Source: an uncultured Bacteroidota bacterium (GTDB taxonomy: Bacteria > Bacteroidota > Bacteroidia > Bacteroidales > SZUA-534). Taken from it: DNA of 64,000 nt. The notes beneath the pieces were generated by a model. That model was not told the origin of the DNA, did no database searches, and saw nothing but the letters and a program-made list of their open reading frames with translations. Below are positions 45,913 to 52,688 of the stretch, one piece after another. The translations under genes and the position numbers were made by a program. Numbering within the stretch: the first letter of the stretch is position 1; each line of letters starts with the position of its first letter. Where the stretch lies: positions 1-64,000 of the forward strand of contig CAMKOM010000007.1 of NCBI GenBank assembly GCA_946414435.1, written 5' to 3'.

Positions 45913-46668
45913 ATGAAAAAGAGCGTATCATTTATTATTGCTGCGTGCTGCGCATTTGTTGCCTGCCAAAGTCCGACCACTGATAAAGATAAAGATTCGA
46001 GTCAGTTTGTAACACTCACCGACGCCGTTCCCGATGCCATTCTGGAAATCCGCTATTATGGCACCTACAACTTTGTGGGCACCCGAATCGACGGCTACCT
46101 GCAACCAACGGCTTTGCTCACAAAACGTGCCGCCGACAGCCTTCGCGCCGTGAGCGACGATGTGATGCAGCAAGGTTACCGACTGAAAATATACGATGCC
46201 TACCGCCCGCAAGTGGCTGTGGACCACTTCGTTCGCTGGGCCGCCGACATTGCCGACACGCTGATGCGCACCTATTTCTACCCCGATGTCGACAAATCGC
46301 TTCTTTTTGAGCAGGATTACATTATGGCCAAAAGTGGACATACGCGCGGCTCAACCGTCGATTTGACGCTTTTCGATATGACAACAGAAAAAGAACTCGA
46401 TATGGGCGGCACGTTCGACTGGTTTGGCACGGAGAGCCATCCCGATTTTTGCGGCAACCCCGACACCGGCACTTTTACCGGCGACAACAGCAAAAGCCCG
46501 ACGGGCCGCGCCATTACCGAAGAGCAGTTCCAAAACCGTATGATTCTGCGCAAAGCAATGCTGCGCCACGGTTTCCGACCGCTCGACAGCGAATGGTGGC
46601 ACTTCACTCTGAACAACGAGCCGTTCCCCGACACATATTTTAATTTCCCCGTCAAGCAATTGGAATGA
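45913..46668 (+). CDS. D-alanyl-D-alanine dipeptidase (M15D, VanX/DdpX-like) lipoprotein
   Basis: A 251-residue exported zinc dipeptidase. The lipobox is AFVACQS near residue 16. The M15 zinc site is visible as SGHTRGSTVDLTLFD (His and Asp) near 137 and SEWWHF (catalytic Glu and zinc His) near 233, with YDAYRPQ near 96 as the usual substrate-arginine motif. It should cleave D-Ala-D-Ala or similar dipeptides from peptidoglycan turnover; being a lipoprotein makes a vancomycin-resistance role unlikely. The start of the DUF3089 gene overlaps its stop by 4 nt (ATGA). Confidence 0.9.
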   Translation: MKKSVSFIIAACCAFVACQSPTTDKDKDSSQFVTLTDAVPDAILEIRYYGTYNFVGTRIDGYLQPTALLTKRAADSLRAVSDDVMQQGYRLKIYDAYRPQVAVDHFVRWAADIADTLMRTYFYPDVDKSLLFEQDYIMAKSGHTRGSTVDLTLFDMTTEKELDMGGTFDWFGTESHPDFCGNPDTGTFTGDNSKSPTGRAITEEQFQNRMILRKAMLRHGFRPLDSEWWHFTLNNEPFPDTYFNFPVKQLE

Positions 46669-47660
46669 ATAAGAACTGTCTAAAAATCAGTTTAATTCAT
46701 TGTGCTGCTTTCGCGATATGCGCAGCATTGGCGGTGTCGTGCACCAATGGCACAAGCCGTTCCTGCGAGCCGGTTGCGGTTGTTGGCATTGCGCCGCAAA
46801 CGCCCGATTACGCCGATTCCGCAATGTGGATTACCGCCGATGCCGACCCCGACAACACCGGAGCCGACGTTTTCTATGTGGTCTCAACATGGGAGGAGGA
46901 CTGGACCGACAGTCTCGGCCGCACCTGCCATTATGCCGACGTGTGGAATCCCGAACACCGCAACCGAATGGCCATTGAAATCAATCGCGCGGCAGCATAT
47001 ATGTCGCCCGGCAACCGTTTCTACGCGCCATTCTACCGCCATGCCACAATAGACGCCTTTCTCACGCAGAACGACGACACCATAACTCGCCGCACGCGCC
47101 TTGCTATGGCCGATGTCTGCACGGCTTTTGACCATTTTCAGCAACATCGCGACAAGCAACGACCGCTGATAATTGCGGGATTCAGTCAGGGCGGATTGGC
47201 CGTGGTTGAACTGCTCAAGCACATCAGCAACGAGACTTACAGCCAATTAGCTGCCGCCTACGTTCTGGGCTACAAGGTTACGCCGGCCGACACTGCCGCA
47301 TGCCACCGCATCCGTCCCGCACAAGGCGAGAGCGACTCGGGTGTCACCATCTGCTACAATACGGTGAAGGATGTGAAATATGCCAATCCGGTAATTTCGG
47401 CATCCTGCATCGCCATCAACCCCGTCAACTGGCGCACCGATGCCACGCCCGCCACGCTTCACGACACAATCACCGTCACACTTTCACCCGAATATCACGT
47501 GCTGGTGGTTGAGGGTTACAGCGGTGCGGAATATCCGGCTTACCGCGATTTTATCAACGTTGGCGACATTCACAGCTGCGAGCCGTGGCTCTACAGCGAA
47601 TGTCTGCAGCGCAATATCGCCGTCCGCGCACAGCAATGGAGAAACAATCTGAAACAATAG
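46665..47660 (+). CDS. DUF3089 family alpha/beta-hydrolase-like lipoprotein
   Basis: A 331-residue exported protein with a lipobox in ALAVSCTN near residue 26. It belongs to DUF3089: DVFYVVSTWEEDW near 68, then AAAYMSPGNRFYAPFYRH, and the hydrolase elbow IIAGFSQGG near 166 with a candidate nucleophile serine. A late VGDIHSCEPW may supply the histidine. The substrate is unknown. It is translationally coupled to the VanX-like dipeptidase (4-nt overlap) and followed 4 nt later by a BASS transporter, which suggests a shared pathway, perhaps release and uptake of a small organic acid or peptide product. Confidence 0.85.
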   Translation: MNKNCLKISLIHCAAFAICAALAVSCTNGTSRSCEPVAVVGIAPQTPDYADSAMWITADADPDNTGADVFYVVSTWEEDWTDSLGRTCHYADVWNPEHRNRMAIEINRAAAYMSPGNRFYAPFYRHATIDAFLTQNDDTITRRTRLAMADVCTAFDHFQQHRDKQRPLIIAGFSQGGLAVVELLKHISNETYSQLAAAYVLGYKVTPADTAACHRIRPAQGESDSGVTICYNTVKDVKYANPVISASCIAINPVNWRTDATPATLHDTITVTLSPEYHVLVVEGYSGAEYPAYRDFINVGDIHSCEPWLYSECLQRNIAVRAQQWRNNLKQ

Positions 47661-47664
47661 CCTT

Positions 47665-48600
47665 ATGCTACTGAAAATAAGCACATTCATAGCAAAATAT
47701 ATGGCCGCCTTGGTTTTGGCGGCTGCCGTCGTGGCACTGTTTGTCCCGGCTTCGTTCAGCTGGGTGAAAACAAGTTCGATAAACTACCTTTTGGGCGTGG
47801 TGATGTTCGGAATGGGGCTGTCGCTCAACCCCACCGACTTCAAAATTGTGTTCAGCCGCCCGAAAGACGTTGGAATCGGCTGTCTGGCGCAATTCGGCAT
47901 AATGCCGTTGCTTGCCCTTGCCCTTGCGCGGCTTTTCGGTTTGCCCGACGAACTTGCTGTGGGACTGGTGCTTGTGGGCTGCTGTCCGGGCGGCACGGCG
48001 TCGAACGTCATAACCTATCTTGCCAAAGGCGATTTGGCCCTGTCGGTTGGAATGACTTGCGTGTCAACCATTCTGGCGCCGTTCCTGACACCGCTGCTCA
48101 CTTGGCTGCTGGTTGGCGCGAGCGTTGAAGTCGATGTGCTGAGTATGTTCTGGTCGATTGTCAAGGTGATAATTCTGCCGATAAGCATCGGTCTTGTCAT
48201 AAAGCGTTTCTTTGCCGAATTCACAAAGGCCGTAACCGCCTATCTGCCGGCCGTTTCGTCGATAGTTATTGTTCTGATAGTAGGCTCGGTGGTGGCTGCA
48301 AATTCCGCACAACTGATGAGCGTGGGGCTGACAATCATTTTTGCCGTTGCCCTGCATAATGTTTGCGGTTTTGCGCTTGGCTGGCTGCTTGCGCGGACAC
48401 TCAAGATGACCACTCGGAAAAGTGCGGCAGTGTCGGTTGAGGTCGGAATGCAGAACTCGGGACTGGCTTGCACACTTGCGCAGACACATTTTACAGCAAT
48501 GCCATTGGCTGCCGTGCCTGGTGCCGTGTTCAGCGTATGGCACAACATTGCCGGAGCGCTGTGGGCGAAAGTGCTGTCGTCGAAGATTGAAAAAGAGTAA
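47665..48600 (+). CDS. Bile acid:sodium symporter family (BASS) transporter
   Basis: A 311-residue polytopic inner-membrane protein with nine to ten helices. Family motifs include GVVMFGMGLSLNPTDF near 47, the crossover region GCCPGGTASNVITYLAKGD near 110, and VSVEVGMQNSGLACTLAQ near 258, which provide sodium-site residues. Bacterial BASS proteins import organic acids such as pantoate or 2-keto acids rather than bile salts in many cases. Third gene of the dipeptidase-DUF3089-BASS operon. No terminator is evident right after the stop. Confidence 0.9.
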   Translation: MLLKISTFIAKYMAALVLAAAVVALFVPASFSWVKTSSINYLLGVVMFGMGLSLNPTDFKIVFSRPKDVGIGCLAQFGIMPLLALALARLFGLPDELAVGLVLVGCCPGGTASNVITYLAKGDLALSVGMTCVSTILAPFLTPLLTWLLVGASVEVDVLSMFWSIVKVIILPISIGLVIKRFFAEFTKAVTAYLPAVSSIVIVLIVGSVVAANSAQLMSVGLTIIFAVALHNVCGFALGWLLARTLKMTTRKSAAVSVEVGMQNSGLACTLAQTHFTAMPLAAVPGAVFSVWHNIAGALWAKVLSSKIEKE

Positions 48601-48723
48601 TTATTCCACACATATATTGTTAGCCGTCTATTTTTTAATGTGCGAAACAAGATATTTTGTACATTCACATTGCTTTTCCCCATTTATTGATTTTTCATAT
48701 TTTCAAACGAGACGATTTTACGT

Positions 48724-48754
48724 TTTGCGAAAAACAAACAATAGCGTATTTTTG
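48724..48754 (+). promoter_or_regulatory. Complete promoter for the structured RNA
   Basis: TTTG (48724-48727) and TATTTTTG (48747-48754) are 19 nt apart, an ideal -33/-7 pair. The predicted start is near 48761, and no ORF begins downstream until 49076. Confidence 0.7.
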
Positions 48755-48760
48755 TAAATA

Positions 48761-49010
48761 AATATTAAAATTATATGCCTATGGTGAAATAAGCATCTGT
48801 TGATGCACGCATTTTAAGACATATTGGGAAAAGCGTTAGCTTACAATCTTGATACTTTGAAAACTCGACACTTTCAAAAAATCACTCAAGGGTTACGTAA
48901 CTATCGCTCACGCTTTGGCGTGGGCATTTTATACGTTGTTATTTTTGAGTGATTGGTAGTCGAGTACCACAAAGTATCGAAGAAACAGCATCAAGTGCCA
49001 CGCTTTTTTT
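48761..49010 (+). ncRNA. Candidate structured non-coding RNA of unknown family
   Basis: About 250 nt with its own promoter and a seven-T run (49004-49010) at the end. Nested perfect pairings build a long hairpin: TTGATGC 48800-48806 with GCATCAA 48988-48994; GATACTTTG 48851-48859 with CAAAGTATC 48970-48978; ACTCGAC 48863-48869 with GTCGAGT 48959-48965; AATCACTCAA 48880-48889 with TTGAGTGATT 48945-48954. The apex holds the palindrome GTTACGTAAC (48892-48901) and an 8-bp hairpin (48906-48925) with loop TTTG. Side hairpins are GCATC/GATGC (48793-48806, competing with the closing stem) and AAGC/GCTT (48831-48842). I could not match it to tmRNA, RNase P, SRP or 6S RNA. It could also be the leader of the lipoprotein gene at 49076. 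Confidence 0.7.
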
Positions 49011-49075
49011 ATGCGCGCGTTTCTAAATTTTTTCGGCACAAATAAGACTTTGTAAAACGATTAAAATTTAAAAAG

Positions 49076-49699
49076 ATGAAACGTATTTTTTATTCAGTAG
49101 CCATTTTGGCTGCAACAATGATTGGATTTACTTCTTGCGATGAAGAAGATGAGAAAGTTGACATAAAAGAACAGGCCGTTGGCGACTACAATGTGACTGT
49201 TCAGTATTATATGTACGACAACAGTGGAAAAGAATTGGAAAGTTTTGGTGACGCTAACAAAGGTAGTGGTTCTGTAGCTATCAATGGTGACGCGCTAAAA
49301 CTGACCTACGACGGCGATGCCTACAATTTGGTTAAAATCGTAGAAGCATCGAACGGATTCACTTTCGATGTTGAAGATTTAACTGCCACTGAAGATGGAA
49401 CCACATACACTTTGACCGGTTACAATGCATACGAATTGAAATCTAATGATGGTAAATCTACCAAATATAATGGTGGTTTCATTGCTGCAACAAAAACTCT
49501 TGAATTCTATATGCAGTTGCCAAGCAACCAATTCTCTGAAATGCTTGAAAACGCACTCGCCGAAGACGAAGATTTAATAAACACCTTTGTTCAACTTGCA
49601 ATAATTGACGAGAACTTGGCCGAAGATTTAGCCGAAGAAATTGAAGAAATAATTTCGAAAATCAGTTTAATCGTTCAAGTTACTTGCGTTAAGAAATAA
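49076..49699 (+). CDS. Lipocalin-like lipoprotein of unknown function
   Basis: A 207-residue lipoprotein: lipobox IGFTSCDEE at residue 21 with acidic residues after the cysteine, which in Bacteroidetes favours surface export. Residues about 35-155 look like a calycin/lipocalin-type beta-barrel (VGDYNVTVQYYMYD, YTLTGYNAYEL, GGFIAATKTLEFYMQL), as in small Bacteroides calycin-like proteins. The C-terminus is acidic and helical (EDLAEEIEEIISK). It follows the structured RNA by 65 nt and ends at a strong terminator. The function is unknown. Confidence 0.72.
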   Translation: MKRIFYSVAILAATMIGFTSCDEEDEKVDIKEQAVGDYNVTVQYYMYDNSGKELESFGDANKGSGSVAINGDALKLTYDGDAYNLVKIVEASNGFTFDVEDLTATEDGTTYTLTGYNAYELKSNDGKSTKYNGGFIAATKTLEFYMQLPSNQFSEMLENALAEDEDLINTFVQLAIIDENLAEDLAEEIEEIISKISLIVQVTCVKK

Positions 49700-49716
49700 G
49701 CATTTTTAATTAATGA

Positions 49717-49757
49717 AAAACGCCCAATCAGTTTCAGTCTGGTTGGGCGTTTTCTTT
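49717..49757 (+). terminator. Terminator after the lipocalin-like gene
   Basis: AAAACGCCCAATC (49717-49729) pairs with GGTTGGGCGTTTT (49741-49753; one G-T pair) around an 11-nt loop, followed by a pyrimidine run. Confidence 0.85.
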
Positions 49758-49802
49758 TTCCCCATATTATTATCTTTCCAAACAAGAGTTTCGGCAATTC
49801 AG

Positions 49803-49810
49803 TATTTTTG
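49803..49810 (+). promoter_or_regulatory. -7 promoter element for the acetyltransferase at 49832
   Basis: TATTTTTG, a full TAnnTTTG match, 21 nt upstream of the start codon. Confidence 0.55.
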
Positions 49811-49831
49811 TGAAAACGTAATTTTATCAAT

Positions 49832-50461
49832 ATGAACATCAGATTAGAGCGTCCCGAAGATTACCGCGAGGTTGAGAACCTTACGCGCGAGGCGTTTTGG
49901 AATGTCTATCGCCCAGGCTGCACCGAACATTTTGTGCTTAACCAATACCGCACGAATCCCGATTTCATTCCCGAACTCGATTTTGTAATGGAGGAGGGCG
50001 GCCGTATCATTGGCCACGTAATGTTTTCGAAGGCAGAAATCGTGCTTGACAACGGCACCGTTTTTCCATCGTGGACATTCGGCCCAATCAGCATTCACCC
50101 CGACTACAAGCGCCAAGGCTACGGCTTGAAACTGCTGAACCACTCGCTTGAGGCGGCACGCAGGTTGGGCGTTGGCTTGTTGTGTATGGAGGGCAACATT
50201 GATTTCTACAAACACGCAGGATTCGACCTTGCAAGCAAACTGAAAATCCATTATCACGCCGAGCCGAGGGAGTCGGAAGTGCCGTATTTCCTTGCAGAGG
50301 AGCTGATTCCAGGCTATTGGGGCGACCGCGAAGGCTCTTATTGCCCGCCAAAAGGCTACTTTGTGGCTGATAACAATCCTGAGGCTTTCGAGGCGTATGA
50401 GGCGACATTTCCTTACAAAGAAAAACTTCGTTTGCCTGGACAATTAGGTTACGAAGAATGA
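49832..50461 (+). CDS. GNAT family N-acetyltransferase (YhbS-like)
   Basis: A 209-residue acetyltransferase. The GNAT core spans residues 1-150: TFGPISIHPDYKRQGYGLKLL near 81 is motif A with the RQGYG pyrophosphate loop, and LCMEGNIDFYKHAGFDLAS is motif B. The extra C-terminal 50 residues (YFLAEELIPGYWG) match the YhbS subgroup. The substrate is unknown. It lies 24 nt before the DUF3795 gene and shares its promoter. Confidence 0.85.
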   Translation: MNIRLERPEDYREVENLTREAFWNVYRPGCTEHFVLNQYRTNPDFIPELDFVMEEGGRIIGHVMFSKAEIVLDNGTVFPSWTFGPISIHPDYKRQGYGLKLLNHSLEAARRLGVGLLCMEGNIDFYKHAGFDLASKLKIHYHAEPRESEVPYFLAEELIPGYWGDREGSYCPPKGYFVADNNPEAFEAYEATFPYKEKLRLPGQLGYEE

Positions 50462-50485
50462 CAAACAAAGAGTTATAATTGTAAA

Positions 50486-50821
50486 ATGAAAAAACTAATC
50501 GCCTACTGCGGACTCGACTGCGAGAAATGCGACGCTTTCATCGCCACAAAAAACAACGACCAAACGTTGCGCGAGAAAACCGCAAAACTGTGGTCGGAAC
50601 TGAACAATGCCGACATTCTGCCTGAACATATCAACTGCGAGGGCTGCCGCACCAACGGTGTGAAAACCGTCTACTGCGACAATCTCTGCGGCATCCGCCA
50701 ATGCGCTATGGGTAAAGGATTTGCCACTTGCGGCGACTGCACTGAAATGGACTCCTGCCCGAAACTCGCTATGGTCACGGCAAACAATAGCCAAGCAGTT
50801 AAGAACCTGAAACCGAACTAA
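50486..50821 (+). CDS. DUF3795 cysteine-rich protein
   Basis: A 111-residue protein with ten or more cysteines in metal-binding spacing: YCGLDCEKCDAF at residues 7-18, NCEGCRTNG near 50, YCDNLCGIRQCAMGKG near 63 and CGDCTEMDSCPKL near 82. This is the DUF3795 pattern, probably an iron-sulfur or zinc protein. The function is unknown. Second gene of a small unit with the YhbS-like acetyltransferase. Confidence 0.85.
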   Translation: MKKLIAYCGLDCEKCDAFIATKNNDQTLREKTAKLWSELNNADILPEHINCEGCRTNGVKTVYCDNLCGIRQCAMGKGFATCGDCTEMDSCPKLAMVTANNSQAVKNLKPN

Positions 50822-50833
50822 ATACCAACCGTT

Positions 50834-50943
50834 TATGCCATTCGATTTCAAAAAAAGAATACAAGGAATACCTGTATTTCATCTTCAAAGGCGACAGCGG
50901 AAAGGATTTAATGGTGATTGAGAATTGGGAAATGAGGAAATAG
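50834..50943 (+). pseudogene. Chimeric remnant: GyrI-like gene start joined to a GH43/CBM6 gene end
   Basis: The first 34 nt repeat the start of the GyrI-like gene at 51990 (ATGCCATTCGATTTC...GAATACAAGG) with one extra A that shifts the frame. From about 50870 the sequence instead resembles the last 24 codons of the tandem GH43 gene (44119-44190): it reads YFIFKGDSGKDLMVIENWEMRK and stop, against YFVFKGAAEKDLMIFENWEMKK. The two parts are fused in one frame if the extra A is ignored. The product is not expected to function. Confidence 0.8.
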
Positions 50944-51066
50944 CGCAGAGGGCGCAGAGAGAAACAGAGAACACAGAGTTATTAAATTGGAAAGAGGGGC
51001 GCGATTGGTTCCCTTTTTTTTGAAAAAAATGAATTTTTCTCTTGACTCGTCCCTTAGGGCATAATG

Positions 51067-51074
51067 TAACTTTG
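51067..51074 (+). promoter_or_regulatory. -7 promoter element for the MerR-family gene
   Basis: TAACTTTG, a full TAnnTTTG match, with a TTG at 51042-51044 as a possible -33 element. It is 30 nt upstream of the start codon. Confidence 0.55.
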
Positions 51075-51103
51075 CGGACGCTTAAGCAAAAAATCGTTCG
51101 ATT

Positions 51104-51928
51104 ATGAGTAACAAAACAAAGTTAAAAATCGGAGAGTTCTCAAAATTAATGCAGGTTACGGTCAAGACCTTGCGCCATTATGAGTTGAAAGGGCTGCTGC
51201 ATCCTGATGAGGTGGACGAGTGGACTGGTTACCGCTACTACAGCATCGACCAAATGCAGAAGTTGCAAACCATCCGCGACTTGCAGCGGCTCGGATTCTC
51301 GCTCGACGAAATCAGGGATTTGTTCGAAGGTGATTCGCACACACCTGACGTTCGACAAATGGACGCGAAAATAAAGGAGACGGAGCGGCAACTTAAGCAA
51401 TTGATTGCACGCCGCAACCAACTGCTCGAATGGAGAGACTCTCGCAAACAAATCAAGACAATGGAAAAATTTAGTATTCAGACATTGCCCGAAATTGTTG
51501 TGGCAAGTCATCGCGAGGTAATCCCCAATTATGCGGCATTGGGTCCGCTGTGCGTTAATGTTATTGGGCCCGAAATGCAAAGGCTCGGTTGTAAGTGCCC
51601 ACCGCCTGGCTACTGCTTCACTGTGGAGCACAACAAGGAGTACACCCCCACCAACGCCGACGTGGAGTATTGCGAGCAAGTTGAGGAAATGGGCACCGAC
51701 AGTGAAATCATCAAATTCAAGCGTCTGCCTACCGTACCTAAAGCATTATGTGTTAAGCATATCGGCCCATACGAACGGTTCTATGAGTCGTTTGTCGAAG
51801 CATTCCGCCACATCAACGAGCAAGGCTACAAGGTTGTGGGGTAACCCCGCACTTGCTACATCGATGGAGCGTGGAATCAGAAAGACCCTGAGAAATGGCT
51901 GTCGGTGATTCAGATTCCGATAGAGTAA
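51104..51928 (+). pseudogene. MerR family regulator with GyrI-like domain, interrupted by an in-frame stop
   Basis: The frame encodes a MerR helix-turn-helix (LKIGEFSKLMQVTVKTLRHYE, then GYRYYSIDQMQKLQ), a dimerising coiled coil (residues about 80-115) and a GyrI-like effector-binding domain from about 125, as in BmrR-type multidrug regulators. A TAA at 51842-51844 interrupts it after 246 codons. The same frame continues for 27 more codons and reads the expected domain end: PRTCYIDGAWNQKDPEKW, then LSVIQIPIE and stop. A single base change (for example GAA to TAA) explains this. The truncated product lacks the last strand of its ligand domain, so it may bind DNA but not sense ligand. Confidence 0.85.
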
Positions 51929-51945
51929 CAACAAATCAGTTAACT

Positions 51946-51971
51946 GGGCTGCCTGCATTCACAGGCAGCCC
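51946..51971 (+). terminator. Hairpin between the MerR pseudogene and the GyrI-like gene
   Basis: GGGCTGCCTG (51946-51955) pairs perfectly with CAGGCAGCCC (51962-51971) around a 6-nt loop. No T run follows, so it may be a weak terminator or an mRNA-stabilising stem. Confidence 0.5.
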
Positions 51972-51989
51972 ATTAATAATCAAAACATT

Positions 51990-52616
51990 ATGCCATTCGA
52001 TTTCAAAAAAGAATACAAGGAATTCTATCTTCCGCCGACCAAACCGAGCATTGTCACCGTTCCGCCAATGAACTATATTGCTGTTCGCGGAAGCGGCAAC
52101 CCGAACGACGCCGACGGCGAGTACAAGACCGCGCTCGAACTGCTCTACGGCATTGCTTACACGCTGAAAATGAGCTACAAAGGCAGTCACCGAATCGACG
52201 GCTATTTTGAGTATGTGGTGCCGCCGCTCGAAGGATTCTGGTGGCAGGACGGCGTGGCTGGCATTGACTACGCGCATAAGAATGATTTTCAGTGGATTTC
52301 GGTCATTCGCCTGCCCGATTTTGTGACCAAAGCCGATTTTGATTGGGCCATTGTCGAAGCCACCGCCAAAAAGAAACGCGATTTCTCGAAGGTGGAATTT
52401 CTGACCATTGACGAAGGCTTGTGCGTGCAGATAATGCACATTGGCAGTTACGACAACGAGCCTGAAAGTGTGCGACTTATGGACGAATACGCCGCGTCGC
52501 TAGGCTACCGAACCGATATCGACAACGTGCGCCGCCACCACGAAATCTACCTTTCGGACCCACGCAAAACAGCGCCCGAGAAACTGAAAACGGTTATCAG
52601 GCACCCAATAAAGTGA
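51990..52616 (+). CDS. GyrI-like small-molecule-binding protein
   Basis: A 208-residue cytoplasmic protein of the GyrI-like/SOUL-type ligand-binding family. It opens MPFDFKKEYKEFY, then MNYIAVRGSGNPN near 27, VVPPLEGFWWQD near 76 and the late GLCVQIMHIGSYDNEP near 147, followed by the HHEIYLSDPRKTAPEKLKT end. Stand-alone members bind or hydrolyse small toxic compounds. It follows the MerR gene that carries a related domain and could be its regulatory target. Its first 34 nt recur at 50834 and its last 34 nt recur after the Fic gene. Confidence 0.86.
   Translation: MPFDFKKEYKEFYLPPTKPSIVTVPPMNYIAVRGSGNPNDADGEYKTALELLYGIAYTLKMSYKGSHRIDGYFEYVVPPLEGFWWQDGVAGIDYAHKNDFQWISVIRLPDFVTKADFDWAIVEATAKKKRDFSKVEFLTIDEGLCVQIMHIGSYDNEPESVRLMDEYAASLGYRTDIDNVRRHHEIYLSDPRKTAPEKLKTVIRHPIK
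52581..52614. repeat. Left copy of the direct repeat flanking the Fic gene
   Basis: These 34 nt, the last codons of the GyrI-like gene through its stop region, recur at 53675-53708 with one mismatch (A/G at the 27th position). The repeats bracket the Fic gene and its promoter. Confidence 0.9.
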
Positions 52617-52621
52617 TAAAA

Positions 52622-52688
52622 AAGTAGGGAGAAAATCAAATAAGTAGGGAGAAAATACTACTTTTGCGATAAAAAGTAGGGAGGAAAT
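52622..52688 (+). repeat. Three AAGTAGGGAGAAAAT repeats around the Fic promoter
   Basis: Copies lie at 52622-52636, 52642-52656 (20 nt apart) and 52674-52688 (one change, GGAGG). The first two cover the -33 region and the last covers the start of translation. The same 20-nt-spaced motif recurs in the gene at 53470-53484 and 53490-53504. In the frame of the gene copies the first upstream copy would read KSREKIK. Confidence 0.85.
52659..52666 (+). promoter_or_regulatory. -7 promoter element for the Fic gene
   Basis: TACTTTTG, a full TAnnTTTG match. It sits between the second and third AAGTAGGGAGAAAAT copies, an arrangement typical of an operator-controlled promoter. Confidence 0.6.

Noticed and set aside
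48601-49075. Insertion-sequence remnant as the cause of the inverted repeats
   Set aside because: No transposase fragment or target-site duplication was found, and the pairings are nested within a single transcript with a promoter and a T run.
50944-50978. CGCAGAG-type tract as a separate repeat element
   Set aside because: It is short and imperfect and is better explained as part of the GH43 downstream sequence carried in the scar.
51844-51928. Frameshift as the cause of the MerR truncation
   Set aside because: The missing C-terminal sequence continues in the same frame, so it is a nonsense change, not an indel.
52622-52688. CRISPR-like repeat array
   Set aside because: The repeats are only 15 nt with 5 and 17 nt between copies and no cas genes are near; they fit operator or coding-repeat explanations.
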